Source: Actinomadura darangshiensis (GTDB taxonomy: Bacteria > Actinomycetota > Actinomycetes > Streptosporangiales > Streptosporangiaceae). From it: a stretch of DNA of 52,787 bases. The DNA is taken from the NCBI RefSeq assembly GCF_004349235.1, contig NZ_SMKY01000032.1, forward strand, positions 1 to 52,787, written 5' to 3'. Positions 24,113 through 31,279 of the stretch are shown one piece after another. A program made the translations under genes and the position numbers. Positions within the stretch are counted from its first letter, which is position 1, and each line of letters opens with the position of its first letter. The notes under the pieces were generated by a model. That model made no database searches, was not told where the DNA came from, and saw nothing but the letters and a program-made list of their open reading frames with translations.

Positions 24113-25187
24113 CGGGCCCGCCTCCGATCTCGCGGTGCGCGACGACGCGGGCCAGGCTCGCGCCCACGTCGCCGAGCACCTGGGTGGACAGCAGCGCCCG
24201 CCGCAGGTGGACGTGGGCGAGGCAGTCCCAGGTCATGCCGATGCCGCCGTGCACCTGGACGGCGGTCTCGCACACCTCGCGGGCGGCGCGGCCGCAGTAG
24301 GCCTTGGCGACCGCCGCCGCCGCGAGCGCCTCACCGGGCGGCAGGGTGTCGGCCGCCCAGGCCGCGTGCCGGGCGACGCTGCTCGACCCCTCGATCGAGA
24401 CGAACGCGTCCGCCAGCATGTGCTGGACGCTCTGGAAGGTGCCGATGGCCACGCCGTACTGGTGGCGGACGCCGGCGTAAGCGCGGGCGAGGTCCACCGC
24501 GCCGCGCATCGTCCCCACCAGGTCGGCGCAGGTGAGGGCGAGGGCGAACGCCGACCAGGCCTCGACGTCCCCGGCGGTGAGCGGACGCCGGGCCGGGCCG
24601 GGCGGGCGGCCGGGTACCGCGTCCGCGACCGCGGCCGCCGGTCGGGTGAGGTCGCGTCCCGGCGCCGTGCCGGCCACCGTTCCGGCCACCGTTCCGGCCA
24701 CCGTTCCGGCCACCGGGACGCAGGCCAGGTCGTGGCCGTGGTCGGTCCGCACGAGCAGGAGGGCGGCCGTCGCGCCTCGGGCGTCGATCGCGGTGCCGGA
24801 GCAGCGCGTCCGCCCGTCCTCGATCACGGCCGGGCCGGACAGGTCGGGGCGCAGCAGGACGGTCTCGATCGAGGCGGCGGCCTCGGCGCCCGCGCGGCGC
24901 CGCAGTTCGGCGGCCAGCGTCGGCCCCAGGAAGGGTACGTCGGCCAGGCCCCGGCCCAGCTCCTCGGCCACGATCGCGGTTTCGACGGCGGAGGCGAGCG
25001 GGCGGTCCGGCGCGTCCGGGTCGGGGAGGCGCAGCTCGCGCCACCCGGAGGCGGTCAGGGCCGCCTCCAGCCCGGCGGCGCGGGCGGCGTCGGCCAGGGC
25101 GGCGACGGAGCGGGGCGCGCGGTCGCCGACGAGCCGGGCGGCCGACTCGCGCAGCGCCCGCTGCTCGTCGGACAGGCGGACGTCCAT
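24099..25187 (-). CDS. Acyl-CoA dehydrogenase-like subunit (divergent partner, pair 2)
   Basis: A 362-residue divergent ACAD. MDVRLSDEQRALRESAARLV is the normal N-terminal helix start, and the C-terminal domain shows VRHQYGVAIGTFQSVQHMLA followed by DAFVSIEGSSS, and VCETAVQVHGGIGMTWDCLAHVHLRR, all typical. The middle domain is poorly conserved and contains a 12-bp tandem repeat (24670-24715) coding for repeated VAGT. It forms an overlapping pair with the full-length ACAD downstream. The ATG at 25187 is about 55 bp from class B operator site 2, shared with the divergent CoA ligase. Confidence 0.87.
   Translation of the reverse strand: MDVRLSDEQRALRESAARLVGDRAPRSVAALADAARAAGLEAALTASGWRELRLPDPDAPDRPLASAVETAIVAEELGRGLADVPFLGPTLAAELRRRAGAEAAASIETVLLRPDLSGPAVIEDGRTRCSGTAIDARGATAALLLVRTDHGHDLACVPVAGTVAGTVAGTVAGTAPGRDLTRPAAAVADAVPGRPPGPARRPLTAGDVEAWSAFALALTCADLVGTMRGAVDLARAYAGVRHQYGVAIGTFQSVQHMLADAFVSIEGSSSVARHAAWAADTLPPGEALAAAAVAKAYCGRAAREVCETAVQVHGGIGMTWDCLAHVHLRRALLSTQVLGDVGASLARVVAHREIGGGPDGLR
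24670..24715 (-). repeat. 12-bp in-frame tandem repeat (VAGT repeats)
   Basis: Three complete copies of CCGGCCACCGTT (24670-24681, 24682-24693, 24694-24705) and a 10-bp partial copy. Read on the minus strand they encode VAGT repeats in the middle domain of the divergent ACAD subunit, the same domain that carries a repeat in pair 1. Confidence 0.9.
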
Positions 25188-25238
25188 CGGCGTTCACTCC
25201 GCGGCTCTTCGGAGACTCTTGGCTGCCTCCGATAGAAG

Positions 25239-25260
25239 TCTATACTGACGTCGAAGTCAA
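25239..25260. promoter_or_regulatory. Class B operator, site 2, with bidirectional promoter elements
   Basis: TGACGTCGAAGTCA at 25245-25258 is a near-perfect dyad (TGAC...GTCA). TATACT (25240-25245) is a good plus-strand -10 overlapping its left edge, about 31 bp before the CoA ligase start; the minus strand reads TATAGA at the same place. The whole 22 bases 25239-25260 are repeated exactly at 28521-28542. Confidence 0.75.
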
Positions 25261-25275
25261 TCCTGGAGGCTCGAC

Positions 25276-26868
25276 ATGAGCGATGACCCGAGGGCTGTCC
25301 GGCCGAGCATCGCCGCGATGACCGAGTCCGCCGCCGAGCGGTTCGCGGGCCGCGTCGCCGTCGTGGACGGCGAGGTCCGCCTGTCGTACGCGGCGCTCTA
25401 CGAGGAGGCCCGGAGCTTCGGGGCCGCGCTGGTCGCCGACGGCGTCGAACCCGGAGACCGGGTCGGCATCTGGGCGCCCAACGGCCGCGAATGGATCGTC
25501 GCGCTGCTCGGGCTGTACCAGGCGGGCGCCGTCCTCGTCCCGGTCAACACCAGGTTCAAGGGGCGGGAGGCCGCCGAAGTCCTGAGCCGCGCCGAGGTGA
25601 AGGTCCTGGTGACGGTGACGGACTTCCTCGGCAACGACTATGTGCAGATGCTCGCCGGCGCTGATGTGCCGCTGCCGGACCTGCGGACCATCGTCGTGGC
25701 CCGGGGTCGTCCGTCCGGGGCAGGCGTGGCATGGGACGCCTTCCTGGCGCGCGCCACCGAGGACGGGCTCGCCGAGGTCGACCGGCGGCGCGCCGCACTG
25801 GGCCCGGACGACACGTCCGACATCCTCTTCACGTCCGGGACGACCGGCGCGCCCAAGGGCGTCGTCATGACCCACGGCCGGACGATGGGCGTGGCCACGG
25901 ACTGGGTCGCCATGACGGGACTCAGCGAGGACGACCGCTACGTGATGGTCAACCCCTACTTCCACATGTTCGGGTTCAAGGCCGGCATCCTCGCCTGCCT
26001 GTCGGCCGGCGCCGCCATGTACCCGCAGGCCGTCCTCGACGTCGACGCGGTGCTGGCGCTGGTCGCCGGGGAGCGGGCCACCGTCCTGCCGGGCGCCCCG
26101 ACCATGTACCACGCGATCCTGGAGCACCCCGGCCGCGGCCGGTACGACCTGTCGAGCCTGCGCGTCGCGGTGACGGGCTCGGCGGACATCCCGGTCGAGC
26201 TCATCCGGCGCATCCGCGACGAGCTTCCGTTCTCGGTCATCGTCGCCGGATACGGCTTGACCGAGGCGGGGACGGCAAGCTCGACCGCGCCCGACGGCGA
26301 CCCGGGGACCATCGCGACCACGGTCGGCCGCGCCCGTCCGGGCTTCGAGATCCGGGTCGTGGACGGCTCCGGCGCACAGGCCGCCCCTGACGCAATCGGC
26401 GAGATCGTGCTGCGCGGCCCGACCGTCATGGCGGGTTACCTGGGCGATCCGGACGCGACGGCAGAGGTGCTCTCCGCCGGCGGCTGGCTGCGCACCGGCG
26501 ACTTGGGGCGAGTCGACGAGCGCGGCTGCCTGCGCGTCGTCGGACGCTCCAAGGACATGTTCATCGTCGGCGGGTTCAACACCTACCCGGCCGAGATCGA
26601 GGCCATGCTCCTCGAACACCCGGGGGTGCGGGAGGCCGCGGTCGTCGCTGTCCCCGACGAGCGCCTCGGCCAGGTGGGCGTGGCGTTCGTCGTGCCGCGC
26701 CCGCCCGCGCCGTCCGCGGCCGAGGTCATCGCCTGGTGCCGCGAGCGGATGGCCAACTACAAGGTGCCGCGCTTCGTCGAGCTGATCGACGAGCTGCCGC
26801 TCACCGCGAGCGGAAAGGTGCGGAAGACCGCGCTGCGGGAGCGGGCGGCCGGCCGCGCGACGACCTGA
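25276..26868 (+). CDS. Acyl-CoA synthetase (AMP-binding, FadD-like)
   Basis: ANL-superfamily CoA ligase, 530 residues, activating a carboxylic acid by adenylation and thioesterification. Motifs: P-loop DILFTSGTTGAPKGVVMTHG, YGLTEAGTASS (A5), WLRTGDLGRVDERG (A7) and the C-terminal catalytic Lys in PLTASGKVRKTALRE. Substrate-pocket prediction is not possible by eye. GGAGG ribosome site before the ATG, with class B operator site 2 over the promoter. It probably supplies the CoA ester used by the dehydrogenase pairs on either side of it. Converges on the thiolase gene, with 19 bp between them. Confidence 0.92.
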   Translation: MSDDPRAVRPSIAAMTESAAERFAGRVAVVDGEVRLSYAALYEEARSFGAALVADGVEPGDRVGIWAPNGREWIVALLGLYQAGAVLVPVNTRFKGREAAEVLSRAEVKVLVTVTDFLGNDYVQMLAGADVPLPDLRTIVVARGRPSGAGVAWDAFLARATEDGLAEVDRRRAALGPDDTSDILFTSGTTGAPKGVVMTHGRTMGVATDWVAMTGLSEDDRYVMVNPYFHMFGFKAGILACLSAGAAMYPQAVLDVDAVLALVAGERATVLPGAPTMYHAILEHPGRGRYDLSSLRVAVTGSADIPVELIRRIRDELPFSVIVAGYGLTEAGTASSTAPDGDPGTIATTVGRARPGFEIRVVDGSGAQAAPDAIGEIVLRGPTVMAGYLGDPDATAEVLSAGGWLRTGDLGRVDERGCLRVVGRSKDMFIVGGFNTYPAEIEAMLLEHPGVREAAVVAVPDERLGQVGVAFVVPRPPAPSAAEVIAWCRERMANYKVPRFVELIDELPLTASGKVRKTALRERAAGRATT

Positions 26869-26887
26869 CCGCCCCGCCTGGAGCCGC

Positions 26888-28039
26888 TCAGGTGGACAGG
26901 ACGGATACCGCGGCGACGCCCGGCGCGCCGTAGAGCTGGGCGAGCCCGACCCGCGGCTCGCCGGGGACCTGCCGCGCGCCGGCACGGCCGCGCATCTGCA
27001 GCACCAGCTCGCGGACCTGGCGCAGGCCCGACGCGCCGACCGGCTCGCCGTTGGCGATCAGGCCGCCGTCGGTGTTGACCGGCAGCCTGCCGCCCGGCGC
27101 CGTGGCGCCCGCGGCGACCAGGTCGTTCTGCTCGCCGTCCGCGCAGAGCCCGGCCTCGGCCATGTGGATGACCTCGGCGCCCGCGTCGGTGTCCTGGAGC
27201 TGGGCGATCTGGACGTCCGCGGGGGCGACGCCCGCCTCCTCGAACGCGGCCTTTGCGGCATCCACGGTCGGCGCCGGGACGTGGTCGGCCGCCACGGAGG
27301 CGGAGGGCGTGTGCACCTCGAACGCGCCGAACCGCCGCGTGCGGGTCACGACGCTGCGCAGGTAGACCGGCTTGTCGGTGTAGCGGTGGGCGATGTCGGC
27401 GCGGCACACGACGACCGCCGCCGCGCCCTCGTTCGGGCTGCAGAACATGTACTGCGTCAGCGGGTGGTTCACCATCCGCGACCCGAGGATCTGCTCGGCG
27501 GTCAGCGGCTTGCGCCGGTGCGCGTTGGGATTCAGCTCGCCGTTGCGGTAGTTCTTGGCGGCGACGGCGGCGAGCGTCTCGCTGGTGATCCCGTGGTCGT
27601 GCATGTAGCGGTTGATCTTCATGCCGAAGAACTTGGTCGTGAGGAACAGCCCCATCTCGCCGTACCAGGACGGGCAGCCGTACTCCCGCGGGTCCGCGGT
27701 GAAGGCGCCGGACTCGTGCTTGTCCATGCCGAGGACGAGGCCGATGCCGTGCGCGCCCAGCCTGATCGTCTGGCTCGCCAGGGCCAGCGCGCTGCCGGCC
27801 GTCGCGCAGCCGTTGTAGACGTTGGTGAACTGCACGCCGGTCAGCCCCAGTTCGGCGACGACGGCGTCCGGCTGGTCGACCTCGTAGCTGCCGCCGACGG
27901 CGAACTGCATGTCCGCCCAGGTCAGGCCCGCGTCGGCGAGCGCGTCCCGGGCCGCCTCGGCGCCCATGGCGAGGGCGGGCTTGCCGGGGAAGCGGCCGAA
28001 CCGGTGGATCCCCACCCCGATGATCGCGACGTCAGGCAT
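26888..28039 (-). CDS. Thiolase-like (lipid-transfer protein/SCP-x) protein
   Basis: A 383-residue thiolase-superfamily protein of the SCP-x/Ltp group. The nucleophilic Cys position is filled (C78 in FTNVYNGCATAGSALALA), but the conserved GHP of biosynthetic and degradative thiolases reads GEPVGASGLRQ, with Glu for His, a change I associate with actinobacterial Ltp proteins. A DUF35 OB-fold/Zn-ribbon gene lies upstream with an 8-bp overlap; such pairs form thiolase or aldolase complexes in sterol side-chain degradation. With Cys retained, thiolytic chemistry is more likely than retro-aldol cleavage, though the altered His leaves this open. Confidence 0.87.
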   Translation of the reverse strand: MPDVAIIGVGIHRFGRFPGKPALAMGAEAARDALADAGLTWADMQFAVGGSYEVDQPDAVVAELGLTGVQFTNVYNGCATAGSALALASQTIRLGAHGIGLVLGMDKHESGAFTADPREYGCPSWYGEMGLFLTTKFFGMKINRYMHDHGITSETLAAVAAKNYRNGELNPNAHRRKPLTAEQILGSRMVNHPLTQYMFCSPNEGAAAVVVCRADIAHRYTDKPVYLRSVVTRTRRFGAFEVHTPSASVAADHVPAPTVDAAKAAFEEAGVAPADVQIAQLQDTDAGAEVIHMAEAGLCADGEQNDLVAAGATAPGGRLPVNTDGGLIANGEPVGASGLRQVRELVLQMRGRAGARQVPGEPRVGLAQLYGAPGVAAVSVLST

Positions 28040-28469
28040 GGCCGGTCCCTTCCGGGGCGAAGGCGAACGTGATGATCTCCCGGCCGTCCTCGCCGGTGCT
28101 GAAGGGCATGGTCACCAGGCGCATCGGCATGCCGAACTCCAGGTCGCCCACCGCGCAGCCGGTGAGGAGGCTCTCGACGCGCAGCTGGCCGGGGAGCTCG
28201 ACCACGCCGACCGGCCAGGGCTCGAACGGGTCGGTCCCGGCGAACTCGCCGCGGAAGGGTGCCTTCGGGGGGAAGCCCTGGGTCGTCCACGTCCACAGCG
28301 TCCCGGAACGGCTCAGCAGCGCGCGTTCGACGGCGGCGGCCCCGCAGCGCGCGCAGCCGGCGCGGAGCGGGAACACGTGCGTCCCGCACTCCTCGCACCG
28401 GCCGCCGATGAGCCGCGGTTCGTCGTCGGGCCAGGTGAACAGGTCGTCGGCGATGGGGACCGGTGGCAT
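28032..28469 (-). CDS. DUF35 Zn-ribbon/OB-fold protein, thiolase partner
   Basis: A 145-residue protein with an N-terminal zinc ribbon C25-x2-C28-x10-C39-x2-C42 (RCEECG...CARCG) followed by an OB fold (WPVGVVELPGQLRVESLLTG). DUF35 proteins bind to and support thiolase-like enzymes such as Ltp2 and HMG-CoA synthase homologues. It overlaps the thiolase gene by 8 bp. Class B operator site 3 lies about 58 bp upstream of its start, in a gap shared with the TetR gene. In region 5 the same two domains occur fused in one protein (36006-37679). Confidence 0.9.
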   Translation of the reverse strand: MPPVPIADDLFTWPDDEPRLIGGRCEECGTHVFPLRAGCARCGAAAVERALLSRSGTLWTWTTQGFPPKAPFRGEFAGTDPFEPWPVGVVELPGQLRVESLLTGCAVGDLEFGMPMRLVTMPFSTGEDGREIITFAFAPEGTGHA

Positions 28470-28520
28470 CAGCTCTCCTTGCTCCCCCCGGGCGAACCGG
28501 GAGTACCGTGACGATTCATC

Positions 28521-28542
28521 CTATACTGACGTCGAAGTCAAT
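28521..28542. promoter_or_regulatory. Class B operator, site 3, with bidirectional promoter elements
   Basis: TGACGTCGAAGTCA at 28527-28540, preceded by TATACT (28522-28527). The 22 bases 28521-28542 are identical to 25239-25260. It can serve the DUF35-thiolase operon on the minus strand and, with a ~115-base leader, the TetR gene on the plus strand. Confidence 0.75.
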
Positions 28543-28584
28543 TAAAGGAACCGGGTCGGCCGCCATCCGGACCGGGCGGGTGTG

Positions 28585-28609
28585 GAGGCTTGGTAGCCTC
28601 GACGTCGAG
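28585..28609. promoter_or_regulatory. Class B variant site 4 and small hairpin before the TetR gene
   Basis: GAGGCT-TGGT-AGCCTC (28585-28600) is a perfect 6-bp inverted repeat, running into CTCGACGTCGAG (28598-28609), a perfect 12-bp palindrome containing the GACGTCGA core of class B. It is 40 bp upstream of the TetR ATG; it lacks the second GTC arm, so it may be a weaker autoregulatory site. Confidence 0.5.
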
Positions 28610-28648
28610 TTTTTCCGATGTCGGATTCATCGCACTGGAGGTGCCCGC

Positions 28649-29275
28649 ATGGACCCCGAGCCCCGCTCGGCCAAGGGCCGCCGGACGCGGGCGCGCCTGG
28701 TCGCCGCGGGCAAGACCGTCTTCGAGCGGGACGGCTTCCTCCAGGCGCGGATCACCGACATCGCCGCCGAGGCCGAGGTCTCGCACGGGTCGTTCTACCA
28801 CTACTTCGACTCCAAGGAATCGCTCTTCCGCGAGATCGCCGAGGAGGTCGAGGTGCGCCTGGTGTCCATGGACGACATCGCGCAGGACCTGGCCGACGAC
28901 GCCGGGCCGGTCGAGCGCATCCGCGCGGCCAACAAGGCCTACCTGACCGCCTACCGCAAGGAGGCCCGCATCATGCGGGTCATCGAGGAGGTCAGCCGGT
29001 ACGACGACGACGTGCGCCGGGTGCGGTCCAAGCGCGACGACTACCTCGCGGCCCGGCTGGAGTCGGCGATCAAGCGGCTGCAGGCGGAGGGGCTGGCCGA
29101 CGAGCGGATCGACGAGCGCTACGCGGCCACCGCGCTCGGCGGCATGGTCGCCAAGTTCGCCGAGATGATGTTCGTCGGCGGCGCCCGCTTCGCCATGAAC
29201 GACGCCGTGGAGCAGCTCACGCTGCTGTGGGCCAACGCGCTCGGCCTGCGCCCGGACGCCGCCCGCCGGCATTGA
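28649..29275 (+). CDS. TetR-family regulator (class B)
   Basis: A 208-residue TetR repressor. The helix-turn-helix is RTRARLVAAGKTVFERDGFL, QARITDIAAEAEVSHGSFYH and YFDSKESLFREIAEE (about 12-66). A strong GGAGG site precedes the ATG at 28649. The protein lies inside the group of promoters that carry the GACGTCnAnGTC palindrome, including two copies in its own upstream region and one at the start of the following ACAD gene, so it is the best candidate reader of that motif. An acyl-CoA or CoA-thioester effector is a reasonable inference given the target genes. Confidence 0.9.
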   Translation: MDPEPRSAKGRRTRARLVAAGKTVFERDGFLQARITDIAAEAEVSHGSFYHYFDSKESLFREIAEEVEVRLVSMDDIAQDLADDAGPVERIRAANKAYLTAYRKEARIMRVIEEVSRYDDDVRRVRSKRDDYLAARLESAIKRLQAEGLADERIDERYAATALGGMVAKFAEMMFVGGARFAMNDAVEQLTLLWANALGLRPDAARRH

Positions 29276-29292
29276 CCGAGCGGCCGGCTCAT

Positions 29293-29316
29293 TATAATTT
29301 CGACGTCTATGTCGAA
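29293..29316 (+). promoter_or_regulatory. Class B operator, site 5, with consensus -10 and likely leaderless start
   Basis: TATAAT (29293-29298) is a perfect -10 hexamer. TTCGAC (29299-29304) and GTCGAA (29311-29316) form a dyad around GTCTAT that contains GACGTCTATGTC. The ATG of the ACAD gene (29309-29311) lies inside this dyad, about 10 bases after the -10, leaving essentially no 5' leader and no ribosome site. Confidence 0.75.
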
Positions 29317-30481
29317 TAATTCCGGTGAGGCGCTGACCGACGAGGAGCTGCGCGCGGCCGTCCGGGAGGTGGCCGGGCGGTTCGACGACGCCTACTGGGC
29401 CGAGGCCGACCAGGAGGGCAGGTTCCCCTGGGAGTTCTACGAGGCGTTCGCGTCGGGGGGCTGGCTCGGCATCGCGATCCCGCGCGAGTACGGCGGCGCG
29501 GGCATGGGCGTCTCGGCGGCCTCGTCCATGATGTACGAGATCGCCGCGTCGGGCGCGGGCATGAACGGGTGCAGCCCGTTCCACCTGACCATCTTCGGGC
29601 TCAACCTGGTGGCGCGGCACGGCGGCGACCGGCTCTGCCGCGAACTGCTCCCCGGCGCCGCGGCGGGCGACCTGCACGTGTGCTTCGCCGTCACCGAGCC
29701 CGACGCCGGGTCCGACACGAGCCGCATCCGCACCTTCGCCCGCCGGGACGGCTCCGACTACGTGATCAACGGGCGGAAGGTCTGGATCACCAAGGCGGCG
29801 CAGTCGCAGAGGGCGGTGCTGCTGGCCCGCACGGGCGAGCCGCGCGAGGGCGGGCGGCCGACGGACGGGCTGTCGATGTTCGTCGTCGACCTGACGGGCG
29901 GCGAGGTGGAGATGCGCGCGATCCCGAAGCTGGGCCGCAACGCGGTGTCCTCCTACGAGCTGTTCATCGACGACTTCCGCGTCCCCGGATCGGCTCTGGT
30001 GGGGGAGGAGGGCCGCGGGTTCGCCTACCTGCTGGACGGCATCAACCCCGAGCGGATCCTGCTCGCGCACGAGTCGCTGGGCATCGGGCGCGCGGCGCTG
30101 CGCCGGGCGGTGCGGTACGCGGGCGAGCGCGTGGTGTTCGGCCGTCCCATCGGCAAGAACCAGGGGATCGCGTTCCCGCTCGCCGAGGCGTCGATGCGGC
30201 TGGACGCGGCGGAGCTGGCCGCCCGGCACGCCGCCGCCCGCTACGACGACGGGCTGCCGTGCGGCAAGGAGGCGAACACCGCGAAGTACCTCTGCGCCGA
30301 CGCCGCCTTCGCCGCCGCCGACGCGGCCGTCCAGACGCACGGCGGGTTCGGGTACGCCCACGAGTACCACGTCGAGCGCTACTTCCGGGAGTCCCGCCTG
30401 ATGCGCATAGCCCCGGTCAGCCAGGAGATGGTGCTGAACTACATCAGCGAGCACGTCCTCGGCCTGCCGAGGTCCTACTGA
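29309..30481 (+). CDS. Acyl-CoA dehydrogenase (single-gene type)
   Basis: A 390-residue acyl-CoA dehydrogenase of conventional length: AIPREYGGAGMGVSAASSMM, CFAVTEPDAGSDTSRIRTFA, INGRKVWITKAAQSQRAVLL, ERVVFGRPIGKNQGIAFPLA and VQTHGGFGYAHEYHVERYFR. Unlike the paired enzymes it ends RIAPVSQEMVLNYISEHVLGLP and has no partner gene, so a homotetramer is likely. The ATG overlaps the class B operator and has no ribosome site, which suggests a leaderless mRNA. It converges on the next hydratase gene, and the two coding regions overlap by 7 bp. Confidence 0.92.
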   Translation: MSNNSGEALTDEELRAAVREVAGRFDDAYWAEADQEGRFPWEFYEAFASGGWLGIAIPREYGGAGMGVSAASSMMYEIAASGAGMNGCSPFHLTIFGLNLVARHGGDRLCRELLPGAAAGDLHVCFAVTEPDAGSDTSRIRTFARRDGSDYVINGRKVWITKAAQSQRAVLLARTGEPREGGRPTDGLSMFVVDLTGGEVEMRAIPKLGRNAVSSYELFIDDFRVPGSALVGEEGRGFAYLLDGINPERILLAHESLGIGRAALRRAVRYAGERVVFGRPIGKNQGIAFPLAEASMRLDAAELAARHAAARYDDGLPCGKEANTAKYLCADAAFAAADAAVQTHGGFGYAHEYHVERYFRESRLMRIAPVSQEMVLNYISEHVLGLPRSY

Positions 30482-31269
30482 GCCCCCTTCACCTTGTCCT
30501 TCATGCCGTCCAGGCGCATCAGGACGGGGAAGCCGCCGTCGCTGAGGGCGTTCCCGTGGCCGGTCTGGTGGACGTCGAACACCGCTTGGATGGCCGCGTA
30601 GAAGCCCTGCACGTCCAGGGTCTGGTTGACGGCGCGTTTGGCCTGCCTGAGCGCGAACGGGTGCATCTCGGCGATGCGCCCGGCCAGCTCCATCGCGGTG
30701 TCCTCCAGCGCGTCCAGCTCGACGACCCGGTTGACCATTCCGACCTTCTCCGCCTCGTCCGCGGTGATGGGGCGGCCGGTGAACAGGATCTCCTTGGCCT
30801 TGCGCGGGCCGAGCTCCCAGGTGTGGCCGTGGTACTCGACGCCGCCGATGCCCATGTGCACCACGGGGTCGGAGAACTCGGCGTTCCCGGCGGCCACGAT
30901 CAGGTCGCAGGGCCAGCAGAGCATGAGCCCGCCCGCGATGCACTTGCCCTGGACCGCGGCTATCGACGGCTTCGGGACGTTGCGCCACCGCAGCGTGTAC
31001 TCCAGGTACCGGCGCGCCTCGACACCGTAGATGTGCGCCAGGGTGATCTTGTCGGGGACGGGCCCGCCGCCCTTGAGGTCGTGCCCGGCCGAGAAGTGCC
31101 TGCCGTTGGCCTTCAGCACGATGACGCGCACGTCGTCGTCGGCGGCGGCGCGGCTCCACGCGGCGTCGAGATCGTCCAGCAGCGCCATCGTCTGGGCGTT
31201 GGCCGCCTCGGGGCGGTTCAGCGTGATGGCCGCGATGCGGTCCTTGACCTCGTACAGGATCTGGTCCAT
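30475..31269 (-). CDS. Enoyl-CoA hydratase
   Basis: A 264-residue crotonase: IAAITLNRPEAANAQTMALL, oxyanion loop HFSAGHDLKGGGPVPDK, second loop GKCIAGGLMLCWPCDLIVAA and PVVHMGIGGVEYHGHTWELG. The sequence SAGHDLK with an inserted Gly-rich stretch is typical of several actinobacterial hydratases linked to sterol catabolism. It is the last gene of the minus-strand operon 35248-30475 (kinase, ACAD pair, hydroxyacid dehydrogenase, hydratase), which sits under class C operator site 1. Confidence 0.9.
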   Translation of the reverse strand: MDQILYEVKDRIAAITLNRPEAANAQTMALLDDLDAAWSRAAADDDVRVIVLKANGRHFSAGHDLKGGGPVPDKITLAHIYGVEARRYLEYTLRWRNVPKPSIAAVQGKCIAGGLMLCWPCDLIVAAGNAEFSDPVVHMGIGGVEYHGHTWELGPRKAKEILFTGRPITADEAEKVGMVNRVVELDALEDTAMELAGRIAEMHPFALRQAKRAVNQTLDVQGFYAAIQAVFDVHQTGHGNALSDGGFPVLMRLDGMKDKVKGAQ

Positions 31270-31279
31270 CGGATTCTCC

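Noticed and set aside
24661..24720. CRISPR-like array
   Set aside because: The repeats are 12-bp, directly adjacent, without spacers, and in frame in a coding sequence; a simple tandem repeat.
28538..31159. Open minus-strand frame of about 873 codons
   Set aside because: Antisense to the TetR and ACAD genes, crossing the class B promoter; no recognisable domain.
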